Assembly: GCA_025454815.1 (NCBI GenBank)
Contig: JALONR010000021.1
Coordinates: 1-56,706 of the forward strand
From: Bacteroidales bacterium
Lineage (GTDB): Bacteria; Bacteroidota; Bacteroidia; Bacteroidales; VadinHA17
Reading direction: 5' to 3'
DNA length: 56,706 nucleotides
Both the position numbers and the translations under genes were made by a program. Each line of letters opens with the position of its first letter. Position 1 is the first letter of the stretch. Below are positions 8,400 through 17,024 of this stretch, piece after piece. Below the pieces are notes generated by a model, which ran no database searches, was not told the origin of the DNA, and worked only from the letters and a program-made list of their open reading frames with translations.

Positions 8400-8951
8400 G
8401 CAGGACCGATCTTTTCCAGGCCCAGGCCGGGAAGAAAACCCGAACCGGAACACCGGATTAACAACAGGATCACAGCCAGGACGGTGAGAGTCGTCGGGGA
8501 GAATATTGAGGCAAGTATAATGAGCCTTGGTGATGCCTTAAGGCTGGCTGACGAAATGGAACTAGATCTTGTTGAGATATCTCCCAATGCTGACCCGCCC
8601 GTCTGCAAGATCATTGATTACCAGAAGTTTCTTTACCAGCAAAAGAAGAAGCAGAAAGAGATCAAAGCCAATGCAGCCAAGATTGTTGTTAAGGAGATCC
8701 GTTTCGGGCCCAATACCGATGATCACGATTACAACTTCAAGCTGAAGCATGCGATCAACTTCCTGGAGGAGGGAGCCAAGGTCAGGGCGTACGTGTTTTT
8801 CAAGGGGAGATCGATTCTCTTCAAGGAACAGGGAGAGAAGCTGCTGGCAAGATTTGTCAATGACCTCGATGAATACGGAAAGGTAGACCAGACGCCGAGG
8901 CTGGAAGGGAAGCGGATGATCATCATCCTCTCACCCAAGAAAAAGAAATAG
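8397..8951 (+). CDS. infC: Translation initiation factor IF-3
   Basis: Binds the 30S subunit, rejects non-cognate start codons and keeps subunits apart. From the ATA at 8397 the protein has 184 residues. It has a basic, proline-rich tail, then [20 protein letters not shown], the usual IF-3 N-domain opening, then [20 protein letters not shown] and the lysine-rich linker ([12 protein letters not shown]). The C-domain contains [13 protein letters not shown]. Starting at the GTG at 8484 would cut off the conserved HRINNRI part, so that start is rejected. A rare start codon is the known basis of IF-3 autoregulation in E. coli, since IF-3 represses initiation from AUU/AUA. The same control is inferred here. 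Confidence 0.93.
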   Translation: MAGPIFSRPRPGRKPEPEHRINNRITARTVRVVGENIEASIMSLGDALRLADEMELDLVEISPNADPPVCKIIDYQKFLYQQKKKQKEIKANAAKIVVKEIRFGPNTDDHDYNFKLKHAINFLEEGAKVRAYVFFKGRSILFKEQGEKLLARFVNDLDEYGKVDQTPRLEGKRMIIILSPKKKK

Positions 8952-8979
8952 GAACTTTTTTTACACATATATATACAAC

Positions 8980-9177
8980 ATGCCAAAAGTGAAAACAAAT
9001 CCGGGTGCAAAGAAGAGATTTTCTTTGACCGGTACAGGCAAGATCAAGCGTAAGCATGCCTTCAAGAGCCACATTCTTACCAAGAAGTCGACCAAGCGTA
9101 AGAGGAATCTTACCTATGACGGACTGGTTGATAAGGCAGACCAGAAGAACGTTAAGCTTCTGCTCGGACTGAAGTAG
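8980..9177 (+). CDS. rpmI: 50S ribosomal protein L35
   Basis: A 65-residue basic ribosomal protein of the large subunit. It starts [20 protein letters not shown] and continues with the usual [20 protein letters not shown] stretch. Length and sequence fit bL35 throughout. It follows infC by 28 bases and precedes rplT by 101 bases, the conserved infC-rpmI-rplT order. The gap to rplT holds a stable hairpin (9222-9261) that may regulate L20 synthesis. Confidence 0.97.
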   Translation: MPKVKTNPGAKKRFSLTGTGKIKRKHAFKSHILTKKSTKRKRNLTYDGLVDKADQKNVKLLLGLK

Positions 9178-9221
9178 TGTTTACCGCCTGTCAGGGAGTT
9201 AATCAAATGAATTATTAACCG

Positions 9222-9261
9222 GGATGTGAAGCTGAAAAGACCTTTAGAGGCGCTTACATCC
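9222..9261 (+). promoter_or_regulatory. Hairpin in the rpmI-rplT gap, possible L20 autoregulatory site
   Basis: GGATGT (9222-9227), a bulged G, then AAGC (9229-9232) pairs with GCTT (9252-9255) and ACATCC (9256-9261). This is a 10-bp stem with one bulge around a 19-base loop. It ends 17 bases before the rplT start. L20 is known to repress its own operon in E. coli and Bacillus by binding mRNA that mimics its 23S site. A similar role here is inferred from position and structure only. Confidence 0.4.
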
Positions 9262-9278
9262 GAAAAAGAGAAAACAAA

Positions 9279-9626
9279 ATGCCAAGAGCAACAAATGCAC
9301 CAGCATCGAAGGCAAGGAGAAAGAAGATTCTAAAGCAGGCCAAAGGGTACTTTGGCAACAACGCCACGGTATACACCGTTGCAAAGAACGTGCTTGAGAA
9401 GGGTCTTGCCTATTCGTACCGTGACCGCAAAGACAAGAAGGGGCAGTTCCGCGCCCTCTGGATACAGAGGATCAACGCCGGCGTTCGCCTTCACGGAATG
9501 AGTTATTCGCAGTTTATCGGAGGGCTTGAGAAGAAGGGTATAACCCTCAACCGAAAGACCCTTGCCGACCTGGCGATGAACCATCCCGAAGCCTTCAAGG
9601 CAATCGTGGATAAAGTCAAGGAGTAA
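9279..9626 (+). CDS. rplT: 50S ribosomal protein L20
   Basis: A 115-residue basic protein that binds 23S rRNA early in large-subunit assembly. The family pattern is seen throughout: an N-terminal basic tail with [18 protein letters not shown], then [22 protein letters not shown]-type residues (here [19 protein letters not shown]), and the C-terminal globular part ending in VDKVKE. Full length. It is the last gene of the thrS operon and is followed at once by a strong terminator. Confidence 0.97.
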   Translation: MPRATNAPASKARRKKILKQAKGYFGNNATVYTVAKNVLEKGLAYSYRDRKDKKGQFRALWIQRINAGVRLHGMSYSQFIGGLEKKGITLNRKTLADLAMNHPEAFKAIVDKVKE

Positions 9627-9630
9627 AAAA

Positions 9631-9654
9631 AAGCGGGCGAGACCCGCTTTTTTA
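9631..9654 (+). terminator. Terminator of the thrS-infC-rpmI-rplT operon
   Basis: The stem AAGCGGG (9631-9637)/CCCGCTT (9643-9649) has loop CGAGA and a run of T to 9653. An A-run precedes it, so it may also act on the minus strand, although lepB on that strand ends at 9699 and is closer to the next hairpin. Confidence 0.85.
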
Positions 9655-9692
9655 TTTGCGATTTGCGAATTCGGCAACCGAAAATCGCAAAT
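9654..9692. repeat. Long inverted repeat between rplT and lepB
   Basis: The 11-base arms 9654-9664 (ATTTGCGATTT) and 9682-9692 (AAATCGCAAAT) are perfectly complementary and enclose a smaller TCGG/CCGA hairpin (9671-9681). It lies just past the convergent end of lepB. A related ATCGCAAATCGCCA word recurs in the repeats at 51290-51416. There is no U-tract. Confidence 0.6.
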
Positions 9693-9698
9693 TTCAAC

Positions 9699-11099
9699 TT
9701 ATCTCCTGGCTCCTTTAAAGAACCTGTTGAATCTTATCTTCTTGAATCCCTGGGCCTCCTTGTCAATGGAGAGCCATACCAGGACCGGGCGGCCGACTAT
9801 ATGATCCTCAGGAACAAATCCCCAGAAGCGTGAGTCGGCAGAGTCATGCCGGTTGTCACCCATCATCCAGTAGTAATCCATTTTGAAGGTGTAGCTGTCA
9901 GTCGGAGCCCCGTTGATAAAGATCACTGAATCACGTACCTCAAGGTCATTCTCCTCATAGATATCAATGATTGATGTATAGAAGCTGATATTGGTCAGAT
10001 CAAGTTTTACGGTGGTTCCCCGTTTCGGTATCCACAGCGGACCGAAATGGTCCTCGTTCCACCTGTACTGTGGATCATGGGGAAATACGGCCGGTGAATA
10101 TTCGGCAGGTCTTCTGTAATCAGCCTCGATTCCCGTTACGTTGGCAAATCCGGAGATCAGTTCAGCGTTCTCCCGGGTCAGCGGAAGCCTGTAGACGGTT
10201 CCTGAAAGCATTAGCGACTGGTCTGCCTTTGACACTCCCATCCTCTCAAACGCCTTGGGATTGATGCGGGTGCCGTTTGTACGGACATAATATGATGTCT
10301 GCTGGGTTTTGAATTCCTCTACCCCGGTGCCGTTGATAAAGAGGTTTCCTCCTTTGATCACGACCGTATCTCCCGGTATTCCGACGCATCTTTTCACATA
10401 GTTGTCACGCCTGTCAACCGGTCTGTAGATCACCGTATATTCATTCCAGATCATCTGCCTGGCGGTGGAGTAATAATCATCCCTGCTTTTTATGGGCTTT
10501 CCTGACCTGATATCCTCCGCAGTAAGCATTTCCATTCTTTCACGAAGGATCTCGTAATAGCTGACTGCCTGTTGTTCAAGGCACACGGTATCCCCTGCGG
10601 GGAAGTTGAAAACTACGATATCATTGTTTTTGACATGTCCGAACCCCTTCAGACGCTTGTAATCCCAGTGAACAAGATCAGACCACGACTTCCCCTTTCC
10701 GCCGGTAAGTGGCATGGTGTGCTGGGTGAAAGGGAAGGCGATGGGTGTATTGGGCATCCGAGGTCCGTATGCCACCTTGCTAACGGCCAGGTGGTCACCC
10801 ACCAGCAGGGTCTTCTCCATCGAGGGTGTCGGGATACGGTAGTTCTGGAACAGGAAGATATTGATAAGTGTCACGGCAATAACTGCAAAAATCAATGCAT
10901 CAAGCCACTCTATGACCACGTGGTTCTTACCGTGGCGCTTCTTCCAGAAAGACCAGTTAACCTTTTTGCTGACATAGATGTCAAACACCACCGGGAGTCC
11001 GAGCAGGAGCCAGAAGTTACCAACCCATATAACCCAAAGGATGTAAAGTACTCCGGCCACGCCGAACTTGAAGTATTTGTTCCGTAAAAGTTCTTTCAT
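9699..11099 (-). CDS. lepB: Signal peptidase I
   Basis: Inner-membrane serine protease that removes signal peptides from exported proteins. The 466-residue protein starts with two or three hydrophobic segments (about 9-40 and 60-80). The catalytic Ser93 follows in RIPTPSMEKTL and the general base Lys236 in NYVKRCVGIPGD. The C-terminal box MMGDNRHDSADSRFWGFVP contains the usual GDNR..S.DSR motif. Family members are often about 320 residues. The extra length is a large insertion between the Ser and Lys boxes and a second one after the Lys box (about 260-390), as is common in Bacteroidota. It is convergent with rplT. No partner gene lies downstream. Confidence 0.95.
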   Translation of the reverse strand: MKELLRNKYFKFGVAGVLYILWVIWVGNFWLLLGLPVVFDIYVSKKVNWSFWKKRHGKNHVVIEWLDALIFAVIAVTLINIFLFQNYRIPTPSMEKTLLVGDHLAVSKVAYGPRMPNTPIAFPFTQHTMPLTGGKGKSWSDLVHWDYKRLKGFGHVKNNDIVVFNFPAGDTVCLEQQAVSYYEILRERMEMLTAEDIRSGKPIKSRDDYYSTARQMIWNEYTVIYRPVDRRDNYVKRCVGIPGDTVVIKGGNLFINGTGVEEFKTQQTSYYVRTNGTRINPKAFERMGVSKADQSLMLSGTVYRLPLTRENAELISGFANVTGIEADYRRPAEYSPAVFPHDPQYRWNEDHFGPLWIPKRGTTVKLDLTNISFYTSIIDIYEENDLEVRDSVIFINGAPTDSYTFKMDYYWMMGDNRHDSADSRFWGFVPEDHIVGRPVLVWLSIDKEAQGFKKIRFNRFFKGARR

Positions 11100-11180
11100 C
11101 TTCTCTCGTTTTCGGAGTGCAAATCTACTATAATTAATTCAAATCGTCCCAACCAACCGGTAAGACCATTAGCCTGCCTC

Positions 11181-11243
11181 CCTGATCCGGCCGGACCGGT
11201 CTCAGGTTGCCCGCAGGCTCACTTTCTTCCTGATCCGGCCGGA
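11181..11243. repeat. Short direct repeat in the lepB upstream region
   Basis: CCTGATCCGGCCGGA occurs at 11181-11195 and again at 11229-11243, 48 bases apart. The surrounding DNA is GC-rich with CCGGC-type words. It lies between the start of lepB and the end of the MFS gene. No gene or promoter motif is obvious in this 180-base gap. Confidence 0.5.
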
Positions 11244-11281
11244 ACAATCCCAGCCGGCGGCACCTGCCGGCAATCTGACTT

Positions 11282-12565
11282 TCAGTTTACCTCCAGCTTA
11301 ACCGGGGCGACCTTCTTCAGGTCTCTGATGTAATACCTTGCCCCTATCAGGAACAGCAGTGCTCCCAGTAACAGTGAGAAAGGCAGAATGCTGACAGCAG
11401 TCTGTATATTGGTCAGGTCAGATATCCTTCCCAGGGCTATCGGGGCCGTGAATGATCCCAGCAGATTCTGCACCAGTACGGCTATTGCATATGATGTGGC
11501 GCGCAGTCCGGGATGGATCACATCCTGGGTCACTGCGGCGGCGCCGCTGATGAACTGCATGATGAATATCCCGAAGATGAAGAGTGTGACAATACGCAGG
11601 GTGCCGTCGAATACATAAAGGGCCAGGAAGAGCAGCAACGCCGAAAAGAACGTTGATATGGCAGGGTAAATCATCCTTGCGGTGGGCATGGTCTTTCTCC
11701 AGCGGTCAATAATATATCCGCCCAGTGGTGCCCCCACCAGCGCAAGCATCATTACAGCGCCTGCAAGGCTTCCGGCTTTCTTCGGATCCATGCCGCTGGT
11801 TACCTGGAAGAACTTCGGAAGCCAGACCAGCAGCGCCGTGGTAACGAACACTATCGCCGTCATGGCAAAATATGTGAACAGCACCGACGGTTTCCTGGCA
11901 AACTCCTTGATGATATCCTTCCTTTCCATTTTGGTCATCTGATTGCCCTCATCCACCTTTGACAGGGCAACCGTCTTGTAGTCCTTTACAAAAAGGAACA
12001 TGATTGCAATGAAAAGGCCAGGTATTGCAACCAGCCCGAATGCATGCTTCCATCCCCATGAGCTTGCAATGATTCCGCCGAGGGTCACGCCTATGGCTGA
12101 GCCGATGGGTATCGAAGCGTTCCACAATCCCATCATTTTTGACCGCTTTTCCATAGGGTACATCCCTGAGATGAGTGCGCTTCCTCCGGGTGCATAGCCG
12201 GCCTCGCCGAAACCGATGAGAACCCTTGCAAGGAACAACTGCACATAATTGCCTGTAAAGGCGCACAAAAGCGTTGCAAGGCTCCATACGATGGCCATTA
12301 TGCCGATGGTTTTGGTCCTGCTCCACCTGTCTATCACAAGCGAGATCGGGAAGGTCATCAGGCCGATGGTGAGGTAGATGACTGAAACCAGCCAGCCCGA
12401 TTGAAAATCATTGATGCCGAGGTCAGCCTGGATGTATGAAAACATCGAGCTTACAACCATCCTGTCAGCATAGTCAAACAGATAAAGCAAAAACAAAAGG
12501 GTGAATACATAGTTTGAATATCGCCTGGTAAAAAGATACCCGGGCGGAATGGTCTTGTTCTTCAT
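11282..12565 (-). CDS. Major facilitator superfamily transporter
   Basis: A 427-residue inner-membrane carrier with 12 predicted helices. The loop between helices 2 and 3 carries the MFS A-motif region (DRWSRTKTIGIMAIVWS). Helix 4-5 has ARVLIGFGEAGYAPGGSALISGMYP, a signature of the spinster-like/organic-anion (ACS) branch. The mid loop is charged (about 190-220) and the second half repeats the fold (GGYIIDRWRKTMP). The substrate is not evident. It is divergent from the amidohydrolase gene at 12662, with a 96-base shared upstream region, so uptake and cleavage of one compound is possible but unproven. Confidence 0.88.
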   Translation of the reverse strand: MKNKTIPPGYLFTRRYSNYVFTLLFLLYLFDYADRMVVSSMFSYIQADLGINDFQSGWLVSVIYLTIGLMTFPISLVIDRWSRTKTIGIMAIVWSLATLLCAFTGNYVQLFLARVLIGFGEAGYAPGGSALISGMYPMEKRSKMMGLWNASIPIGSAIGVTLGGIIASSWGWKHAFGLVAIPGLFIAIMFLFVKDYKTVALSKVDEGNQMTKMERKDIIKEFARKPSVLFTYFAMTAIVFVTTALLVWLPKFFQVTSGMDPKKAGSLAGAVMMLALVGAPLGGYIIDRWRKTMPTARMIYPAISTFFSALLLFLALYVFDGTLRIVTLFIFGIFIMQFISGAAAVTQDVIHPGLRATSYAIAVLVQNLLGSFTAPIALGRISDLTNIQTAVSILPFSLLLGALLFLIGARYYIRDLKKVAPVKLEVN

Positions 12566-12661
12566 GGGTTCACAAATTGGAGTTTATGTTCACAGGTTTA
12601 GAATCACCTAAAAGTAATGTCTATTTTCTTATCTTGCACCAGTTTTATTAAAATCATTCTT

Positions 12662-14353
12662 ATGAAACCGGGAATATTCATGTTTATGGCACTTATGATT
12701 ATTGCTGCTTCCGGGTGTACGAAGGCTGAGAAGGCTGATCTCGTCATCACCGGCGGAAAGGTTTACACTGCAGACGCGCAGGGGCTTACAGCCGAAGCCG
12801 TGGCAGTTAAGGGAAACAGGATAATTGCGGTAGGGTCCGACAAGGAGATACAGAAGTATATTGATCCGGCGGTCACCAAAGTTATTGACGCCGCAGGCAG
12901 GTCGGTTCTGCCGGGGTTCAATGATGCCCATGCCCATTTCGGGCCTGTTGATCCGGACTATATAGAATTAAGGTATACAACTGATCCCTCTGTCATCACC
13001 GGCAAGGTAAAGGAGCAGGTTGCACGTTCACAAAAGGGACAACTGATCTATGGCGGCCACTGGGAGCATGAGATGTTCACCACCCGCGAATGGCCGGCGA
13101 AGGAGCTCATTGATGCCGTATCTCCTGATAATCCCGTTGTTCTGAGGCGCACTGACGGTCACAGCGCCCTGGTAAACAGCTATGTACTGAAACAGTCGGG
13201 GATAACCCGGAACACCCCTGATCCCTTCGGCGGTGAGATAATGCGTGACCCGGTCACAGGTGAGCCCACAGGAATCCTCAAGGAGACGGCCATGGAACTT
13301 ATAAGGACCGGGGATGTGAAGATTGAACGGACAGCCGGAGAGGAACGCGAGAGGGAGTTGAGGGGATACCTGATGGCACTTGAACAGGCTGCGATGTACG
13401 GTATTACCAGCATCCAGATACCGGGCGGAGCCGATTTTGACATGTATGACTCAATAATGGCTGCCGGCCGGCTTACATGCCGTATTGACATCGGAGCTGT
13501 GCTGACCGCTGACCCGGAAAGGCTTGACATGTGCGAGGCCCTGAGACAGAAGTACCCTGCATCAGGAGACTGGCTGAGGTTCGGTTACCTGAAGGACTTC
13601 ATGGACGGAACGCTGGGTTCAGCCACTGCCATGATGTTTGAACACTTCAATGATGAGCCTGACAAGACCGGGCTGCCGCAGATGAGCTATGAGGAGCTGG
13701 AGTCGCGAGTTCTGGCTGCTGATGCCCGCGGGTTTCAGATAGGCATCCATGCCATCGGTCCGAAGGCCAACAACTGGATCCTCAATGCATACGAAAAGGC
13801 ACGCGAGGTAAATGGTGTCCGTGACAGCCGCCACCGCTCGGAGCACGCGCAGATACTCATTGAAAGCGACATACCCCGTTTTGCCGCCCTGGGAGTAATT
13901 CCCTCCATGCAACCCACCCACTGCATCACTGACAAGCGGTTCGCCGAGAAAAGGATCGGAACTGAGCGCAGCCGGTGGGCATATGCCTGGAAGAGCCTGG
14001 CTGACAGCGGTGCCAGGCTTGCCTTCGGAACCGATTATTCAGTGGAGCCGCTTAACCCGATGGAAGGGCTTTATGCTTCGGTGACACGCAAGGACCGCAA
14101 GGGCGAAGAGGGAGACGGATGGTTCCCGATGGAAAAGATCACGATGGAAAAAGCCATTGAATACTATACCCTGGGAGCGGCATATGCTCAGTTCATGGAA
14201 GACCGGAAAGGGATGATCAGGGAGGGCTATTTAGCAGACATAACCATCCTCTCAGAAAATATCTTCAATACTCCTGAGGAGATGATTATGTCAGTTAAAG
14301 CAGATTATACAATCGTCGACGGTAAAATCGTCTACGAAAGGAAGAAAGAATAG
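12662..14353 (+). CDS. Amidohydrolase (YtcJ-like) lipoprotein
   Basis: A metal-dependent hydrolase of the amidohydrolase superfamily, 563 residues from the ATG at 12662. The upstream start at 12617 would bury the signal peptide. MKPGIFMFMALMI and the lipobox AASGC indicate a lipoprotein, hence an envelope location. The fold begins with ADLVITGGKVYTAD (the beta-sandwich). The metal motif HAHFGP follows in FNDAHAHFG. Later metal or active-site segments are FMDGTLGSATA (carrier-residue region), GIHAIGPKAN, HRSEHAQI and FGTDYSVEPLNP. Residues at the end close the beta-sandwich (ADITILSENIF, ADYTIVDGKIVYE). The substrate is unknown. Its stop abuts the stop of the convergent yegP-like gene with no gap. 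Confidence 0.9.
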   Translation: MKPGIFMFMALMIIAASGCTKAEKADLVITGGKVYTADAQGLTAEAVAVKGNRIIAVGSDKEIQKYIDPAVTKVIDAAGRSVLPGFNDAHAHFGPVDPDYIELRYTTDPSVITGKVKEQVARSQKGQLIYGGHWEHEMFTTREWPAKELIDAVSPDNPVVLRRTDGHSALVNSYVLKQSGITRNTPDPFGGEIMRDPVTGEPTGILKETAMELIRTGDVKIERTAGEERERELRGYLMALEQAAMYGITSIQIPGGADFDMYDSIMAAGRLTCRIDIGAVLTADPERLDMCEALRQKYPASGDWLRFGYLKDFMDGTLGSATAMMFEHFNDEPDKTGLPQMSYEELESRVLAADARGFQIGIHAIGPKANNWILNAYEKAREVNGVRDSRHRSEHAQILIESDIPRFAALGVIPSMQPTHCITDKRFAEKRIGTERSRWAYAWKSLADSGARLAFGTDYSVEPLNPMEGLYASVTRKDRKGEEGDGWFPMEKITMEKAIEYYTLGAAYAQFMEDRKGMIREGYLADITILSENIFNTPEEMIMSVKADYTIVDGKIVYERKKE

Positions 14354-14689
14354 TTAAGCCTTGGTCTGGTCATCAACAGTGGCTCCCGGAGCGTTCTTCT
14401 TCACAGAAGCGATGCCATTCTCGCAGCTGGTCTGTGTTTCATACATTTCGCTCTTGCCGATCACCTGGCCGTTACCTGCCTTCAGGTTGAAATGGAACTT
14501 CCCGTTCTTGGCAACCTTGGCCTCAAACCTCTTCGCATCAGCGGCATTCTTCATCACTGACTTGACGCCGTTCATGCATGAAGGCTTTGAGGAATAGCCC
14601 TCGCTTGCAAGAATCACCTGGCCATTACCGGCAAGAAGATTGAACTGAAACTCTCCGTTTTTTCTCTTTGAGATTACAAATTTTCCCAT
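14354..14689 (-). CDS. YegP family protein (two DUF1508 repeats)
   Basis: A 111-residue protein built of two copies of the DUF1508 unit. Residues 3-50 (GKFVISKRKNGEFQFNLLAG...SCMNGVKSV) and 54-100 (KRFEAKVAKNGKFHFNLKAG...SCENGIASV) match each other and the family's FxFxLxAxNGxxIxxSxxY pattern. The role is unknown; the E. coli relative is a small cytoplasmic protein linked to stress by expression data. It has no signal peptide. It is divergent from trmD and ends exactly against the amidohydrolase. Confidence 0.92.
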   Translation of the reverse strand: MGKFVISKRKNGEFQFNLLAGNGQVILASEGYSSKPSCMNGVKSVMKNAADAKRFEAKVAKNGKFHFNLKAGNGQVIGKSEMYETQTSCENGIASVKKNAPGATVDDQTKA

Positions 14690-14775
14690 GTTCTAAACTT
14701 TTTTGTTGGTTAATTTCGAATTGACACTTTCAAATATAAGAAAAAACAATATTAGATTTACAAAACAGGATATAT

Positions 14776-15459
14776 ATGCGGATAGACATCATCACTGTGC
14801 TCCCTGAACTCCTGCGCAGTCCGTTCGATGAATCAATCATCCGGAGGGCACGCGAAAAGGGTATTGCGGAAATCAACATTGTCAGCCTGCGCGATTATTC
14901 CACCGACAAACACCGGAGCGTTGATGATTACCCTTTCGGGGGCGGTGCCGGGATGGTGATGATGATTGAGCCGGTTTACAACTGCATCAACCATCTCTCC
15001 TCACAGAGGAAGTATGACGAGATAGTCTATACCTCCCCTGACGGAACAAGGTTCACGCAGGCTGTTGCCAATGAGCTTTCGATGAAGGAGAATATCATCA
15101 TCCTGGCGGGCCACTACAAGGGTATTGACCAGCGCATCAGGGACCATCTCATCACCCGCGAGATCTCAATCGGTGATTATGTCCTTACCGGGGGCGAACT
15201 GCCGGCTGCAGTCATCACCGATGCCATCGTCAGGCTGCTGCCTGGAGCCATCTCCGACGCGGAATCTGCACTCTCCGACTCTTTCCAGGACGGTCTCCTG
15301 GCCCCTCCCCAGTACACCAGGCCCGCCGAGTTCAGAGGGTGGAGGGTACCGGAAATTCTCACAGGCGGAAATACGCCTGAAATTGAAAAATGGCGTTTTG
15401 AGGAGTCTCTGCGCATAACGCGTGAGAAGAGGCCTGACCTGCTTGGCGAAGAAACATGA
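14776..15459 (+). CDS. trmD: tRNA (guanine-N1)-methyltransferase
   Basis: Methylates G37 next to the anticodon of tRNAs with SAM, which prevents +1 frameshifting. The 227-residue protein starts [13 protein letters not shown]. It shows the SPOUT trefoil-knot motifs: [26 protein letters not shown] and the SAM-binding [16 protein letters not shown], then VRLLPGA. The C-terminal helical part contains [18 protein letters not shown] with the family's catalytic-partner aspartate region. Full length. It is not within the usual rpsP-rimM-trmD-rplS cluster, which is normal for Bacteroidota. The next gene, rocD, starts 77 bases later and has its own start context. Confidence 0.96.
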   Translation: MRIDIITVLPELLRSPFDESIIRRAREKGIAEINIVSLRDYSTDKHRSVDDYPFGGGAGMVMMIEPVYNCINHLSSQRKYDEIVYTSPDGTRFTQAVANELSMKENIIILAGHYKGIDQRIRDHLITREISIGDYVLTGGELPAAVITDAIVRLLPGAISDAESALSDSFQDGLLAPPQYTRPAEFRGWRVPEILTGGNTPEIEKWRFEESLRITREKRPDLLGEET

Positions 15460-15535
15460 TTTCCCTCTTTCTTTTTGTCGAAAAACCTTTGTATCATTGC
15501 CACCCTCAGAACACAACAGAATAAAACATACAGCT

Positions 15536-16747
15536 ATGAAATCGCATGATTACATTGAAAGAGAAGAAAAGTATGGTGCGCACAACTACCATCCCCTGCC
15601 GGTAGTGCTTGACAGGGGCGAAGGGCCATTTGTATGGGACGTTGAAGGGAAGCGGTACTACGATTTTCTCTCTGCATACTCGGCAGTGAACCAGGGTCAC
15701 TGCCACCCCAGGATCATAAAGGCACTGACCGAACAGGCAGGAAAACTTACCCTCACCTCCAGGGCATTTTTCAACTCGGTACTGGGAGAATATGAAGAGT
15801 ATGTGACGAAATATTTCGGATATGACAAGGTGCTGCCGATGAACACCGGTGCCGAGGGGGATGAGACAGCGCTGAAGCTGTGCCGCAAGTGGGCTTACCT
15901 TGTAAAGGGGATAAAGGAAAACCAGGCAAAGATCATCGTTTGTGAAAACAACTTCCACGGCCGTACCATAACCATTGTCTCAATGTCAACAGACCCTGAC
16001 GCACGGAAGGATTACGGTCCGTTCACCCCGGGGTTCATCACAATTCCCTACAATGACATCCCCGCACTTGAAAAGGCGCTGGAAGACCCTGATGTGGCAG
16101 GATTCCTCGTTGAGCCAATACAGGGTGAAGCAGGCGTGTTTGTACCTGACGAGGGATATATCAAAAAGGCATATGACCTCTGCAAAAAGCACAATGTCCT
16201 CTTCATTGCTGATGAGGTTCAGACAGGAATAGCCCGCACGGGAAAGCTCCTGGCTTGCGAGCATGAAGGTGTGAGGCCTGATGTACTTATCCTCGGCAAA
16301 GCCCTTTCAGGCGGCGTGCTGCCTGTTTCAGCCGTCCTGGCTGACGATGAGATAATGCTCACAATTAAACCCGGTGAGCATGGTTCCACCTTCGGCGGCA
16401 ACCCGCTGGCGTGCAAGGTGGCAATCGCCGCACTTGAGGTGATTCGCGACGAGAAACTGGCAGAAAAGGCCGAATACCTCGGAAGGATCTTCCGTGAGGA
16501 GATGAAGGCGGTCAAATCAGACATGATTGAACTGGTGCGTGGCAAGGGTCTCCTTAATGCCATAGTGATCAGGCCGAAGAACGGCAAGGAGGCATGGGAT
16601 GTCTGTGTCGCCATGAAGGAACTGGGTGTGCTGGCAAAGCCGACACACGGGCATATCATCCGCTTCGCTCCTCCCCTTATCATAACGGAAGAACAGCTTC
16701 GTGAAGCCATCTCCCTGATAAAGAAGGCAATATTACAGTTTGACTGA
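15536..16747 (+). CDS. rocD: Ornithine--oxo-acid aminotransferase
   Basis: A PLP enzyme that moves the delta-amino group of ornithine to 2-oxoglutarate, giving glutamate semialdehyde. The 403-residue protein starts at 15536; an upstream extension to 15422 overlaps trmD and has no family match. It has [16 protein letters not shown], then [33 protein letters not shown], the aspartate of [14 protein letters not shown], and the PLP lysine in [29 protein letters not shown] follows. These fit ornithine aminotransferase better than acetylornithine or 4-aminobutyrate enzymes. No arginine-degradation partner is next to it. A strong terminator follows at 16804. Confidence 0.92.
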   Translation: MKSHDYIEREEKYGAHNYHPLPVVLDRGEGPFVWDVEGKRYYDFLSAYSAVNQGHCHPRIIKALTEQAGKLTLTSRAFFNSVLGEYEEYVTKYFGYDKVLPMNTGAEGDETALKLCRKWAYLVKGIKENQAKIIVCENNFHGRTITIVSMSTDPDARKDYGPFTPGFITIPYNDIPALEKALEDPDVAGFLVEPIQGEAGVFVPDEGYIKKAYDLCKKHNVLFIADEVQTGIARTGKLLACEHEGVRPDVLILGKALSGGVLPVSAVLADDEIMLTIKPGEHGSTFGGNPLACKVAIAALEVIRDEKLAEKAEYLGRIFREEMKAVKSDMIELVRGKGLLNAIVIRPKNGKEAWDVCVAMKELGVLAKPTHGHIIRFAPPLIITEEQLREAISLIKKAILQFD

Positions 16748-16803
16748 GATATCTCCAGCCTCAGTTACCGGAGTTTATACCTGTCACTGAATTAATCAGA
16801 TTA

Positions 16804-16848
16804 CCTGCCGGGAGGAAAGCATCGATTTTCTCCCGGCAGGCTGCTTTT
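16804..16848 (+). terminator. Terminator after rocD
   Basis: CCTGCCGGGAG (16804-16814) pairs with CTCCCGGCAGG (16830-16840), extended inward by GAAA/TTTT, for a stem of about 15 bp. It is followed by CTGCTTTTC. The rest of the gap up to 16996 shows no gene. Confidence 0.75.
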
Positions 16849-16996
16849 CAGGCAAATTCCCTCCTGCTGAAGGCTGATAACGGATTTCATCGACGGCTGC
16901 CAGATGATACCATCTCCTTAAATAATTAACTTTTACATGAAACTCCTGCCGGCAGCGTGTTGCAAAAATCACATCTCTTAAGTATCAAAAGATTGT

Positions 16997-17004
16997 TATT
17001 TTTG
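16997..17004 (+). promoter_or_regulatory. Putative -7 promoter element of the M28 peptidase gene
   Basis: TATTTTTG matches TAnnTTTG exactly and ends 20 bases before the ATG at 17025. A matching -33 TTTG is not seen at the usual distance. Confidence 0.4.
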
Positions 17005-17024
17005 TCGGCACGATAAGTGACGCT

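Noticed and set aside
8484-8951. infC starting at GTG 8484
   Set aside because: This would remove the conserved [11 protein letters not shown] segment of the IF-3 N-domain, and there is no SD site in front of it.
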